Made by a program: the position numbers and the translations under genes. Below, piece by piece: positions 1-13,432 of a DNA stretch of 64,000 bases (position 1 is its first letter; the number at the start of each line of letters is the position of its first letter). Under the pieces are notes generated by a model. That model did not search any database. It was not told the DNA's origin and worked only from the letters and a program-made list of their open reading frames with translations. This DNA is from Pneumocystis sp. 'macacae' (Eukaryota > Ascomycota > Pneumocystomycetes > Pneumocystales > Pneumocystaceae): contig CM030735.1 in the NCBI GenBank assembly GCA_018127085.1, forward strand, positions 186,001-250,000. The letters run 5' to 3'.

Positions 1-3000
1 CTTCTACAATATGTAAATCTGGCCAATGAATAGAATTTTTTTTAGATGATATCCATGATATAAATATAGGTACCAGTTTCAAGAAATTAGAAATATACTG
101 CCATAAACGTTCAATAGATTTATTTTCGAATATATAAGGATATATATCTTTTAAATAACTAGTATAATTTAATGACTCCAAAAATTCAACTAAAACTGCT
201 AATATTTCAAAAATTTTAACAGAACCATATATTGCTAATAAAGTAGACGATTCAAAAAAAGTTTTAAGACAAGATAAAAGAACATGAAAAAAAGATTCCA
301 TAATATTTAAAATAGAATATATATTCGAATTTTTATATTTATATTTTAAAAGACTAATAAAAAGTTCCTCAGTGGCTTCAAGCATAGGGATTATATATAT
401 CCAAGTAATATGTGATTTTGAATATGTTATGTATGTGCTAAAAATTTCATCAAGAATAAAAGAAATAAGATCCATAGTTTGTATTTCACTAATAATCAAT
501 AAGACAAATTTGGATATAAATTAACTTACACATCTATATCATTTTTTGTTTCATTTAAAACAAAGCATATTAAGGTAGAAAAATTATTTCTCTTATTTTC
601 AAATAATGCAGTTTCACATTTTGCTTTAACAAATCTAAATAATTCTTCTTGTATTGCAGGATTACAAAGATTTCTTCTTCCATAACCTTTAAGCTTTTTT
701 GCTGTATAAATAATATCTTCTTCTGGCTGTGGAAAATTTGTAGAATCAGTAAACCATTCTAAAATTGGAAGACTGTTTTCATTAACAAATTCCCCACAAT
801 ATTGTAGAACATTTCCAATAAGTTTTTGACAGAGATCAATATATTTTTCGATATCATTGTCTTTTTTTTGTATTAATTTCTAAAATTTATTACTAAAATA
901 TTTAAAAATCAAAAATATTAAACTTGATAATTTTCACGCATAGAATGAAAAAGATTTGACAAATAAGTTAAAAACTCGCTTTTTGTACTTTGTATCAAAT
1001 TTTCCGAGACCAAATGACTATAAATTTCTCCCATATTTTCTAATGTATCTAAAACGTTAATTAAAATACATATTAAATTGTAATCTCAAAACTACTTGAA
1101 ATTATAGATAATTGACAGCGTTTTATTTCAAAAAGTTGAATTTCAAAAAAACCAGATTTTTTTATAAACGGAGAATTTTTCCATAATTTATTACAAGAAT
1201 CAATATTTAAAATAAGACTTGTTAAAATATGCTGATTATAAAGTTTATCCTCAACGATTACACGGAACCAATATGATATAAATGTAACACGATAAGTCTA
1301 TTATTAGGAAAAACAAGACAATAAAATAAAACTCACAAAATATACATCAGGACATTCTTGAATTACTTTTGAGATAAAAATAACACCAGTTTGATTAATT
1401 TTCGAGTTATTTCCAAAACGAATCCACGATTCTTGTCCATAATCTAAATAATTTGACCATTCCTTTAGAAATCAACTTAGTGTATATAAAAGAATCATTT
1501 TTTACTTTAATTCCATTTCTTACTAAAAGATCTGCTGTAAGTACCCAACATCCGATAACCGCGTTTAATAATTCATATGAAATTTCTATATCGGAACCTA
1601 AATAGTTCGACAACATTTGAAAAATTTGCCCACTTAATGTTTTATTAATAATCTAAAAAAATAAACAAAGAGTTAATATAATTTAAAAAAATAAACCATA
1701 GAAAATTGATATTCAATAGTATCTTCAATATCATATCTATCAATTAAATTATACGATAAGGATACATCATCATAATCTTGACTATCATGTGTATGTTTAT
1801 CATATTTTTTATAAGATCGTTTTTTGGATAATTTTCGAATAAAACTGCATGTCAAATTCAATGCTTCAATTATTACTGAACTAGGAATAATTGATGAAAA
1901 GTTAAATAAATTAATCGAAGATGCTTTAATATATTAATAATTAAACTAAATATTTTTTTTACCTTCACTAAACAATTGTAGAATTCTTTCTCTATTATTG
2001 CTGTTTTCTGAGTCAACAATATTCTTTTTACAACTTAAACATGAAATCATTACATTTTCAAGTTGTTTTAAATTATATTTTAATAATTTGTTGTTTGAAA
2101 AACATTTTAAAGTTTTGAAATCTGATTGAAATTTATGAGCACGACATATTGATAAATACTCCTCCCTAGTTGTATTCAATACTAAATCATACCAACTACA
2201 TGCAGTTTGAAATTCATCATCATCTGAATTACATAGAAGAAAACGTGTTAAATAAAACCATGCTTTAATATTCACTAATCGTGCCTTACAATGCGCATTT
2301 TCTATTGGTACTAAATCTTGTATCATTACTATAGGAGGACGATATTGAGATGGAACAATTCGAAATAATGTAAGTAAAAGACTATGATGATTTTCAAGAG
2401 AAATAAAATCATTAATAGAAAATTCCTGATCATTTGAATATTTCCGATTATGAAGAGGGGTTATAAGTGATATTAAAATTCTTAAATCCTTTGAAAACAC
2501 AAAAGAATCATCTGATTGTACCTTCAATTGATCAATTACTAGAATAATTAACTTTAAAAAAATATGAAAACACGTATCATATGTTTCAATAGACGTAGGA
2601 AGAGTTGTATTGAGATTCTCAACAAAACGTGGATAACCTGGTAAATTTTCACTTAATAAATTACGTAACTGTCTTTTGCTAAAAAAAGTATATAATAAAA
2701 TAACAATAGATTTTGAATACGGCCATTTCCAAATAGAAATGAGATAATGGCATCTTCCAAATAAAGTACGAATATATGTATCTTGCGTATTCCCTAATTC
2801 TTTCTTAAATATTTCTGCATTTTCGAAAAAAAATGACAATTTTTTTTCTATCATTATCCAATTATCCGGCCCACTTGGAAAACCAGAAACTCCAGATATA
2901 TTAAATTGATACAATAAAACAATGTTCATTACAGAATACCAACACTTTTCATGAGTGAGAAATTCATGTATTTTAGATGAATCTAATTCAGAATTTAAAA

Positions 3001-5915
3001 GAGTCCAAAAATTCGATATTGGTTGACCGAATGATGTACTAGAAAAATCCATTATATAAATAGTTACTATCCAAACTTCAATAAAATAATCTTCATTACC
3101 AATTCCTTTTGATGAATATTTTGGATTATTTTGTTTTTTTAATTTGCAATTTAAAGAATCAAATCCAAACTGAAGTAAATATTTAATTAATCTTTGAGAT
3201 ATACTTATTATTTTACTGTAAATATTATGAAATTTAGAAATATTTTTTGTAAAATATAATTTTGTGAATTTAAAAGCAAAAATTAAAGAAAACATTTGGA
3301 GTTGAAAGAAATATTTCACTGGAACAGATTCTATAAATAAATCTTGACGAAATTGAACTGATGAAATCAATTGCTCAGAAAGATTTTCACATAATTCTAA
3401 AAGATTTTTAGAAAAATCTATTAAAAGTTCAGAAGCATCTTTTTGTAACCAAAAAGTAATATAACGAAATATATAAAACAAAAACGAATATAATGAACAA
3501 TTAGATATATATTCTTCAGAATCTTGAATATTGTATTCTAAAACATTATATGATAGTTCTTCAAACACTTTTTGTATCTTTTTAATATCATTAGGAGGAT
3601 CATTTTGTATTTTATAGTTAAACACAGTATATGACCCGATACAGTATGATGATTCCTCTATGTTATTATCCGATCCTAACAATAACTTTTGAAGTAAACC
3701 ATTACCAATGAATGTTCCAGGAGCAAAAAAAACACCTTGTTTAATGGGATTAATACTAAATGACATTGAAAACGCTGAATTTTTTAGCCAAAAATGTTTT
3801 AATGATTGTTGCAAAGAATCATTAACAATTCTTTTTTTCATATCTGTTTCATCTGTAATATAACGATGAATTATAGTATCATCAAAATGATTAGAATCAA
3901 CTCTTTTAGCGATTGACTTACGAATATTATAACGTTTTCTTGTTTTTAAATTGACTCTATCTTTTTGTTTTTCTATGTTAGGATTAATTTCATCAATATT
4001 TAGCCTGTATGATGATAATTTATCTAACCAATCATAAATAGACTCAAAAATTCCTCTAGTGTTGTATTTTTTATAATTTTTTTTTTCATAATATTTATTT
4101 TGTCTTTTTATGAAATTATCTGTTAATTTTTTTTGTAATCTTCTTTGAAAAAGCATTTTCCCAATAATTTTTTTGGGTTTTTTATTAAGATTTTCTATAT
4201 TTTGTTTTGTTTCATATCCTTTAACTAATATAGATGGACATTTTTCTTCCAAATCAATTGAATTTGTCGTAATTCTTGATTTTATATAACTAGAAAAAAT
4301 ATCATTTTTTAAATATGCGGGAGTTAAAATCCCCTGCTTCCATTTTTTAAACACTTCATTTACTTCTTGTCTATCGTTAATGTTATCAAAAAAAAAAAAC
4401 TTTTTATAAGGATAACTTCTACCAAGATCTTTTCGAGATTTCATAATTCTACATGCTAAATTAATGAATCTTGGAAAAACTTGGCAATTTTTATCTTTAT
4501 ATTTCTTAAATATATCCAAAATTCCTATCTTAACTGCAGGTTGTTTTCTTATTGTAATTTGTGAAGCATTATTTAATTTTCTTTTAACTTTTTTTCTTGG
4601 TAACATATATTCTAAAGATTTTTCTATACCTTTTTTATACATGTTATCCTTTTTATGCCTTTTTTTCAAGTTCAAATAATTATTTAATACACTTGTCTTT
4701 GCATACATTCTATTTATTAGTTTTTTTTCTAGAACACTATTATTGTCAGAAGATTGACTAGATGAATTATAATAATTTCTATTTTCAATGAAATTTAAAC
4801 TTTTTGCTTTTTTAGATTCCTCCAATAAATTTTCAATATTCATATTCATTAAAAAAGGTTTTGGCATTGATGAAAGTTTCGCCATTTTTCTCTTTACTAA
4901 CCCTTTCTTATTTTCTTCTTGAAGACTTTTTTTTTCTTTAAATGTATTTTCTTTCGAATATATGTTTGAAGTGATAAATCTACTTTCTAAAGTAAGATAT
5001 GATGGTGGCAAAATTCCTTTAAGCTTTTTTTTATAATGAGAAATATCATTTAAGAAATTTTGTTTGTAATCGGAATAACTTTTCTCTATATCTGTATCAA
5101 TGCTACTTTGAGAAATGGATTTTATTTTAGGATTTTGCTTAATAGAAATGCTAGGCGAATAGCTGCCTAATGCTGTATTCGATATATTATTTTCAGAATG
5201 ATATTCTTTATCTTTGATTTCAATCATATTATAAGGGTCTTGAAACGGCTCAACAATAGTATCAATCATTGTTTCTGAATCATAATTAGAAATCTAAAAA
5301 AATTAATATATATTTCAACCAAACATATTTATGTGTCTATTTATACATAGATGCATACATACACATATATATATACTTACATGTCTTACTTTTCCTGAAC
5401 TATTCAAACCTGGAAACAATCGTCTTTGTAAAAATTTTTTAGTTTTTTTGAGGCGCCAATTATGACGGTTTGGATTGATAAATTTTGCTTTTGATTTAAA
5501 CCATTTAAAGACTTATAAATATTATTTTAACTTTTTTATCTATAAAAAATAATAAAAACCTACCCGAATCTTGATCTTTTGAAACAGTTCGTGTTAAACT
5601 TACATATGAATCTTCACTATCTTCAGAAGTATATTGAGAATGTGAACTTTCAAAATCTAAGTGACCTGAAAACATGTTTACCATAGGCTTCATTCCAAGT
5701 TTTCTAAATTCTTCTTTATGTTTTAATAAGTCATATGTATATGGTCTTTTTTGTTCAGGACGTCGTTTTCGAAATTGGCGTTTTTCAATAAGTTTTTCTG
5801 GAGTTTTTTTCTTCTCAATTGATATAATACGCTCCGAATCACTTATAGATTCTTGTCTATTATCGCTCCACGCATCATCATCTCCTTCAGAACAAGATAT
5901 TTCCAGATCTATCAT
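1..5915 (-). CDS. MMS22: Mms22/Mus7-family replication-repair scaffold, 3' end outside window
   Basis: Substrate-recognition subunit of the nuclear Rtt101/Cul8-Mms1-Mms22 ubiquitin ligase that stabilises stalled replication forks (family knowledge). The first exon (5564-5915) begins MIDLEISCSEGDDD and carries the family's conserved RKRRPEQKRPYTYDLLKHKE segment. A small exon lies at about 5381-5511 and a giant exon at 1963-5293 holds the Mus7/MMS22 core, including VLLYQFNISGVSGFPSGPDN. Further exons follow at about 1697-1923, 1506-1652, 1337-1462, 1098-1298 and on to base 1, joined by introns of about 40-80 nt. A 43-nt intron at 1463-1505 restores the frame into EWSNYLDYGQESWIRFG, which is typical of the C-terminal region. 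Start is the only upstream ATG in frame. About 1,500 residues are visible; the C-terminus lies beyond base 1. Confidence 0.85.
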
Positions 5916-6388
5916 TTATTAATTATTTTTCAATTTTTATAAAAAATTATCACTAAAAAATGTCGTTCTTTTTGAAGATAATATATCCTCCATTATTTAT
6001 ATTAGTTTTTTTAAAAGTAATATTATTTCATAAAATTCAGTTGCATTGGTAATATTCTTTTTTTTTCAAAGTTAAGAACATTTATAAGTAGATCGACGAA
6101 TGCATCTAAATTTATCAACATAATGATTTATAATAAATCTCATTGTTTAAAGATATAATAAACGTAATTCATCAATAAACATTATATTTTTAAGAATAAA
6201 GTTATCAATATCTATTTTTTCTGAAAAAAATAAAAAGTAAAACTTATCATACGTATTGGCTATGAAATATATATTCAAAATATATTAAATAAAATATTTT
6301 TTAATTATAATATATGTATTTTTTAATGATTTTAGCTAAAAAGAAATATTTATATTATACTTTTAATATATGTATAAATTAAATCTGT
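5916..6388. other. AT-rich intergenic region
   Basis: Between the divergent-side start of MMS22 and the end of the next minus-strand gene. Homopolymer-rich A/T sequence; no coding frame, RNA gene or repeat seen. It must hold the MMS22 promoter. Confidence 0.6.
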
Positions 6389-6928
6389 TTATTTATAATG
6401 GTTTATATTTTTTTTATGAACGACAAAAAAATCTCCTTCTTTGTTTTTTGTTAATCCTAATACGTTCCATTTAGGTAACGGCTTGGTTTCGCAAATTTCA
6501 TCTAAAACTAAACGAATTGGTTTATCTTTTCTAATAGTTACCAGTTTTTCAACATTGCTTATATCTACATTATCAATATGTTTGGAAAATTGCACATGTT
6601 TTGTTATTTCCTTAATAATTTCATTCTTTTCGTTATCTTTTGGAAGAGATAATAAAGATATTCGAAAAATATATTTCAAAACATCATCATTTATTTCTTT
6701 AGTAGAATCAACTCTTCCTGAATACAAAAAGTCCTCTAATTTGAAAATACATTTATCTAGATATTTTGTTGCTTCATCTTTTACTTTTATCTCTTTTGTT
6801 TGCTGCAGATTAATACTCAAGCATCTCCCTAAGTGCAAATTTTTTAACCGTAGAAGAAATACATTTTCTCTTTCAAATGAATTCTTTCTATTAATATGAT
6901 ATTTTTTTGGAATCCTTCTTAAAAACAT
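6389..6928 (-). CDS. Unrecognised 179-aa basic protein, possibly mitochondrial
   Basis: Single-exon ORF starting MFLRRIPKKYHINRKNSF and ending NINHYK. I do not recognise the family. The first ~35 residues are rich in Arg/Lys with no acidic residue until Glu19, which would suit a mitochondrial presequence (inference). The middle is mostly charged helix, and a short C-terminal block (KPLPKWNVLGLTKNKEGDFF) looks structured. An opposite-strand frame at 6441-6899 is open too, but it is hydrophobic and low in complexity in the way expected of a shadow. A small mitoribosome or mitochondrial RNA-processing protein is possible; nothing in the sequence proves it. Confidence 0.55.
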   Translation of the reverse strand: MFLRRIPKKYHINRKNSFERENVFLLRLKNLHLGRCLSINLQQTKEIKVKDEATKYLDKCIFKLEDFLYSGRVDSTKEINDDVLKYIFRISLLSLPKDNEKNEIIKEITKHVQFSKHIDNVDISNVEKLVTIRKDKPIRLVLDEICETKPLPKWNVLGLTKNKEGDFFVVHKKNINHYK

Positions 6929-7041
6929 TCTTATTTTTTATAAAAATATTAACATTATACGTTTAATTTATATCGACAATTTATTAACGATTGCAAGTTT
7001 TCAACTTCCAAAAAAATACTGTATGATTAAATCTCCAAAAA

Positions 7042-8209
7042 ATGACAGATCCAAGACTGCTTCTAGAAAAAGTAAGTGCTATAAGTAATTTGAATGTATC
7101 CAATTTTAATTTGTTTTAGGCAGATAAAAAATCAGCAAGTCATGGTGGATTTTTATCGTTTTTTGGTGGCAACAAATATAGTGAAGCAGCTGAATTATAT
7201 TTTGCAGCAGCAAATGCATTTCGTCTGCAAAAACAAGGTATGTAGTGTTATTAAGTGAAAATCTCTTTCGAATATGCATTTTTCTGTTAACTTCTCTTAT
7301 TTTTAAAGGCAGAGAGGCAGGTGAAGCATTTGAAAAAGCAGCGTTAATGCAATTAAAAATCGATGAGAAAGATGAAGCAGCAAATACACTTATTGAGGCA
7401 TATAAGTCGTATAGGAGGACTGATCCAGAAGGTTTGAATAAGGTTATTATATATAAATATGTTTATTATTCATAGATGCAGCTCGTGTAATAGAGACTGC
7501 AATTCAAATGTTTACTCACAGAGGAAATTTCAGAAGAGCAGCTGGGTATAAAATGGATGTGGCTGCTCTGTATGAAACAGAGCTTATGGACATGCAAAAA
7601 GCTCTTGAAAGTTATGACGAAGCAGGAGAGTGGTATTCTAATGACCAGGCAGAAGCGTATATTATGAATGTATCTATTAAAATAAATAAACTAAATATCC
7701 TCTTAGTCTTGCTAATAAAGCTTATTTAAAAGTTGGTGAGCTTGCTGCGTTAGAAGAACAATATTCTCTAGCAATTCAGAAATTTGAAGAAGTTGCTCGA
7801 AAAAGTATTAATAATAACCTTACCAAGTGGAGTGTAAAAGATTATTTCTTTAAAGCAGGAATATGTCATTTTAATTCAGGGGTTAATAATTTTTCTTCTG
7901 ATCTGTTTTTTTTTCTTATTTTAAAAATAGGATATGATCGCTGCACGAAGAGCTCTTGAACATTACATTGATTTAGACTTGACATTTCAATCAACTCGTG
8001 AATATAAACTTCTAGAAGTAAGATATTTTTTTATTATTATATTATATGAATATTGTTAGGATATTTTACATGCCATTGAATCGGGTGATTCTGATTTATT
8101 TACAGAAAAAGTTAGAGAATATGATCAACTTAGTAAATTAGATAAATGGAAAACAACTCTTCTTTTAAGAATAAAAAATTCCATTAACGAAGAACCCGAT
8201 CTAACATAA
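7042..8209 (+). CDS. SEC17: Alpha-SNAP, vesicle fusion ATPase adaptor
   Basis: Adaptor that recruits the NSF/Sec18 ATPase to SNARE complexes after membrane fusion. The spliced product starts MTDPRLLLEKADKKSASHGG and continues through the SNAP-family FFGGNKYSEAAELYFAAANA. TPR-like helices follow (GREAGEAFEKAALMQLK, RGNFRRAAGYKMDVAALYE), and the protein ends at a stop at 8207-8209 after INEEPDLT. Exon 1 is only 30 nt (7042-7071) with donor GTAAGT; exon 2 is 7120-7237 and exon 3 starts at 7309. Four or more further short introns are needed to keep frame. The total of roughly 290 residues is the normal family length. The start is chosen because MTDPRLLLEKA matches the family N-terminus. Confidence 0.95.
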
Positions 8210-8423
8210 ATATGGTTTCATTTCATAAATTATCATTGATTTCATGTTTTACTTTTCTATATTCTTTTAAACTTTGTTCTTATAATTTTAATGAACTCTA
8301 TTTTAAATATTTATATGTTTATATATTTGTTTTTTAAATTTGTTTAGTATTTGTTTGATTTTAACGTTAAAAAATATCACAAGAAAATTTAAAATACCTT
8401 TTAAAATTTATGATAATTTTAGG

Positions 8424-10167
8424 ATGATTCAATTTAATCAATTCGAAATCAATTCATATCATTTTTTCCCAATTTTCGTAAAAAATTTTAAAAAATATGA
8501 ATCAAAAATCCTTAAAACACAATTATTTATTTATTATATGCAAATTTTACAATTTAGAACAAAAATATTATTACATACAGAAAAAGATGTAAAAAATATT
8601 AATTTTCAAAAAAATAAATTCAGAAGTCCATATTTTTCAACATTTGAAGTCTGTTTATACATTTTGTCTCGCCTAAAATTTAATTTTTTAGGAATGTCAT
8701 ATTCATCCTTCAATTATTAAAGCATTGAAATCAGCGTTCCCATATATCTTTAAACCTACAATTGTTCAGTCAAAAATATTCTCTGCTCTTACTTCAAAAT
8801 CACCTTTACTTATTCGTAGTTGGACTGGAACTGGTAAATCATTTGCTCTTTCTTTATATGCTCTAAACTGTTCACGATCTATTTCTAAAGAAAATCCTAA
8901 TGTACCTACGTTAACAACTGTTATTTTAGTGCCAAATAATGACCTAGCATATCAATATAAGCAATGGATTGAAAATATTTTAAAAAACTATGAAAGACCT
9001 GTTAAACACAATGAAGATATTATTCAAGTTTTGACAAGGAATAATTTTGACGAAAATATTCAAATTGAAAGATTAAGACAGTTTCCAAATCCTCATATTT
9101 TAATTGCTACACCAAATAGATTATTGGATATATTATCCGATTTAGGAGAGACTTGTAAAAATTATATAGATTTTAAAAATCTTCAATCTATTATTGTTGA
9201 CGAAGCAGATTACATTCTTAATACATCAAAATATTATTCAGTGAAAAAAGATATACAAAATCGACACCATTTTTCTCCTGGACATATTTTATTACAATAT
9301 ATTATAACATTAAGAAACAAAATGTCTAAAACTAAAACAGAGTTTCTCTCTGACAATTACCGACTTATTTTTTCATCTGCCACTATTAATAAAGGACTTA
9401 AACAGTTAATTTATTCTAGAAATTGGAATAGATATCAAATTATTTCTTCAATAAACATGACTGATAATCATATAAAATCTAATTCTTGGATTCCATCTAA
9501 AATTAAACACTATGTATTGAAAATAAGTTTAAAAGAACACGACAAAGTTCATATTATGGATGCTATATTGCCTCAACTTGAAAAAAATACAGTATCATAT
9601 ATTAAGAAAAGAGTAGAAAAGAATAAAAAGAAAATGAAACTTTTAAAAAATATTTTTATGATTAATAATCCTAAAAATATTTCTGTTAATCACGAGGATA
9701 TAATTATTTCTATTCTAAATTATTTAATTAAATATGATAATGTGAAAAATGGTATAATTTTTATATCTCATACTCTTTCAAGAAAGAGATTTGTTGAAAA
9801 ATGCCAATTTCATGGACTATCATCTGTTATTGAATTAAGAGAAACTGCATTGGAAAACAAAATAAATCAGAATAGAATATACGTAATGAATTATTTGTCT
9901 GCACGGGGTATAGATTTGCCAGGATTAACTCATATATACATGATTGGAAGAATTGACAATGATATAAAATATATTCATATGGCAGGAAGAATTGGAAGAA
10001 TGGGAAATTCTGGAAAAATGATTTCAATTATACCATCATCATCAATAAAATATGAAGACGATTATTTCTCCAAAGAAGCAGCAATAACTTTTGGCAAAAT
10101 TGGTATTAAAGCCGATTTATATTTTACAGAAATACATGACCACAGTATATCCATTAAAACATTTTAA
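8424..10167 (+). CDS. MRH4: DEAD-box RNA helicase, probably mitochondrial Mrh4 type
   Basis: ATP-dependent RNA helicase. Motif order is intact: GTGKS (motif I), VPNNDLAYQ (Ia), ATPNRLLD (Ib), VDEADYI (II), SAT (III), GIIFISHT (IV), SARGIDLPG (V) and HMAGRIGRMG (VI, where the usual HRxGR reads HMAGR). The helicase core lies in the large exon from 8691. An intron of about 41 nt (8650-8690, GTCTGT...TTTAG) joins it to an upstream frame ending FSTFE, giving FSTFEECHIHPSIIKAL, which resembles the Q-motif lead-in. ATG 8424 is the first in-frame start but another upstream exon is possible. The MRH4 assignment, with a role in mitochondrial large-subunit assembly, rests on overall style; another organellar DEAD-box protein is possible. 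Confidence 0.75.
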
Positions 10168-10279
10168 TTTTATATATCAGCAATGTATATATTTTATGTA
10201 GTTTATCCCAACATTCGGAAATATATCCAAAAAAGATATACAAACATATGTATACACATATATATATCTTAGCCTTACT

Positions 10280-11090
10280 CTATTTACTAATACTAGATAT
10301 ACTTCTTGATTTAGAGTAACTTCTGCGTGAATAACTACGTCCATGAGAATAACCTTGCTTACGAGAATAGTTACGTCCTCTGGAGCGACTTCTTTCACTA
10401 GAATATCTTCTGCTGCGGCTACTATAACTGCTGTAACTAGATGTCCTATTTTTTGAATTTCCATTATATCTATAGTAAGGACTTGAGGATTTAGAACTTC
10501 TACGATGAGGCCTGTATGAATCCCCAACTCTAGACTCACGTATGCCTCTTCGTGGTGGCGAATAAGGTCTTCTATATCTTTTTATAGAAATAGGAATACG
10601 TCGTCCAGGCGAAAAAGATGATTTGCGGGTATTGGAAGGACGAGAAGAGACAATAGATACAGAGATTACTGACCCATCTATCTGGCCTTCGTGCATATGA
10701 GATATAGCGGCATTAGCACTACTAGATGAAGTGTAAATAATGTAACATAGTCCACGATTAATATTCACTATCAAAATATTAATAATCTTTTCAAAAAAAA
10801 AAAAAATACATCTTCGATTCATAGGCATATCAATTGAGGCAATTTCACCGTATGATCCAAATATTTCCTGAATATGAGCAGCTGTTACATTTTTTGTCAA
10901 TTTCTCAATTAAAATCTAAAAAATATTAAAAAAATCCACAAAAAATTGAAAAATTATTTAAAATTAAAAAAACCTTCGATGATCCTCTTTCAGGGGATAG
11001 CGTTCGCTTAGACGAACGTGAAAGAGAACGGCTGTTTCTATAGCCCTGAGGACTTCTTGATCTTGATGAAACTACTGAATGCGATTCCAT
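10280..11090 (-). CDS. rnps1: RNPS1-like SR protein with one RRM
   Basis: Nuclear splicing and exon-junction factor of the ASAP/PSAP type. Three exons: 10974-11090 (MESHSVVSSRSRSPQGYR..., RS-rich head), 10810-10915 and 10280-10767. The RRM spans roughly residues 40-120, with RNP2 ILIEKLT and RNP1 RGLCYIIY. It is followed by an Arg-Ser-rich tail with many RS/RY dipeptides, ending SRSISSISK. Intron 2 contains a run of 13 A on the plus strand and is skipped to give MNRRLNINRGLCYI. RRM between two RS regions is the RNPS1 architecture; another small SR protein is the alternative. Confidence 0.85.
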
Positions 11091-11347
11091 TATTTCAGTT
11101 AGTTAGACATTTACTAATTAAAATGTAGCACAAAAAAGGGATTTTCTTCCTATGAAAATATAATAATGTTTTATATCACAATTTTTAAAATATATTTTTT
11201 TAAACGTTTTTTTAAAATTCAGTGAAAAATCGATCGAAGACTACCTTAAGAAAATTAAGATTTTTAAAAAAATAATTTAAAAATAAGAATGTCTTTTTTT
11301 GTTTTTAGTAAAATATATTAGATATCTTTGGATTTTTCCCTTTTTTT

Positions 11348-13370
11348 ATGCGTTTTTTTTACAACTTTAGACCTTTTTGGAAAATGAATGAAGTTAAATT
11401 AAAGTCAGAGTCATTTTTAGTAGAAAAACAAGCACATACTAATCAAGAATCTACATCAAATATTGATTTTATTACAGAAGGAAAAGCGTCTATTTTTGTC
11501 CCAAAAGAAAATAAGGTAAAATAAGCAAAAATCACTAAAATAGAATGATTACAAGCAAGAAGGTGTTTTATAATCCGGTTCAAACATTTAATAGAGATTT
11601 AAGTGTAATTGTGATTCGTTCTTGGAGCAAAATTTTTCTTAAGAATAAAGAAATAGCAATAAGAAAAAAATATGAAAAAAAAGAATTTAAACGCCAAAAA
11701 ATATCACATTTCTGTGAAGAGACAAATAAAATTTCCAATAAATCTTCAGAAAAATCAAATATAACATCTCCTTTTTCAGAAAAAATAGAATCAAATGATC
11801 TTTATCTTTCTAATTCCTTAAACCAAAAACGCGAATTATGTTTACCAAGTTTTAGTATTCTTGATGCATTCTCAGCAACAGGAATTCGTGCAATTCGCTA
11901 TATAAAAGAAATATCGAATGTAGGCAATGTTGTTGCTAACGATTTTGCTAAATCTGCTGTTGAAATGATCAAAAAAAATTGCATACATAACAATATCACA
12001 GAAAAAGTAAAATTTAATTGTGAAGATGCACGTTTTATTATGTATCAACAAATTGTTCAAAAAAAATGTTTTGATGTAATTGATATTGACCCTTATGGAA
12101 CAGCAGCGCCATTTATTGATGGAGCAATACAGTGTGTTTCTGATGGTGGTCTTCTTTGTGTTACATGTACAGACCTTGCAGTGTTAGCTGGTGGCAGTTA
12201 TCCGGAAAAATGTTTTGCTAACTATGGCTCTATGCCTTTTCGTCATTCTGTTTTTTGTCACGAACAGGTTTAATGATTTTTCAAATGCTATTTGATTTTA
12301 ATATTAAAAAAGGCACTTCGAATTGTTTTATATACTATTGCATCGTCTGCTGCAAGATATGGTCGTTATATAAAGCCTTTGCTAAGTGTTTTTGCCGATT
12401 TTTATATACGTTTGTTTATTAAAGTTGATACATCTCCGTATAATGTTAAGTTTTTTCATAGGTAAATAAGCTTATTTCAATTATTTATTCTTAGCGGTTT
12501 TTGACCAGTACTTCAATGATGTCTTATTTATGTTCTGGATGTCATACATTTTATAATCAACCAATTGGAAAAACATCTCCAAATAAAAATCCAGATACTT
12601 ATAAACACTTTAATTCTCAAGGGCCAATTATTGGTCCTAATTGTGAATTCTGTGGGTTTAAATGTCATGTATTGGAGTATTTATGTTTTTTTTTTTAATC
12701 TAACATAAATATTAGATTTCAGGGCCAATGTGGTCAGGTCCTTTACATGATAAGGAATTTTTAATAGATACTTTAAATATTATTGATTCAGAATCTATTG
12801 ATATTTACACTACATTGCCCCGTATGAAGGGTATGCTTACTATTGCAGAAACGGTATAGTCACCAAAATATTAATTTATAAAATTTATTTATAAGGAATT
12901 GATGGATCCATTTTATTATAGTCCAACACATTTATCGAAAATTCTTCATTGTCAAACCCCGTCTATGAAAGATATTTCTTCAGCATTAATTAATGCCGGC
13001 TATTCCGTTTCTTTTACACACGCATCACCAGGTAGTATAAAAACAAATGCACCGCCAAAAATTCTGTGGAACATTATGAGGTTCTGGGTAACTGATCATG
13101 TTTACATTTTTTGCAATTCAAATAATTTTTAGATAAAAAAATATCCTGTATCTGAAAAACGTATTCGCGATGGAACAGTTGTGAAAGAAATACTTAAAAT
13201 TGAACCTGAGTATTTATTATTTCTTCATTTTTATTATTAAATATTTTAGTACTTGTATCGATTTTACCTTACATCAAGATATTGAAAAAATTTTCAAACA
13301 TGGGTTTATTAAATATCAGTTGAATCCTATTAAAAACTGGGGGCCTAAAATAAAAGCAAATGGGAACTAA
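11348..13370 (+). CDS. TRM1: tRNA (guanine26-N2)-dimethyltransferase Trm1, two possible starts
   Basis: Makes m2,2G26 in nuclear and mitochondrial tRNAs. Exon 1 (11348-11515) joins through a 44-nt intron (11516-11559) to give [18 protein letters not shown], the family's N-terminal signature. The SAM-binding motif [15 protein letters not shown], the catalytic [13 protein letters not shown] and CTDLAVL follow. A zinc-binding stretch (CSGCHTFY ... CEFCGFKCH) and [10 protein letters not shown] lie in later small exons. The stop is at 13368-13370 after IKANGN. Two in-frame ATGs exist: 11348 ([12 protein letters not shown], basic and aromatic, like a mitochondrial presequence) and 11384 ([10 protein letters not shown]). 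At least six introns of about 40-55 nt interrupt the gene. Confidence 0.95.
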
Positions 13371-13432
13371 ACGTAAGAACTAATATATTAAAATTATATT
13401 AAATGATTTTTTATAAAAAATAAATACGAGAA

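Noticed and set aside
1407..1616. Separate small gene inside the MMS22 3' region
   Set aside because: Its first part is an MMS22 exon; the frame change at 1463-1505 is explained by a 43-nt intron leading into a conserved MMS22 block.
6441..6899. Plus-strand hydrophobic 152-aa frame
   Set aside because: Exact antisense of the 179-aa gene, with shadow-like composition.
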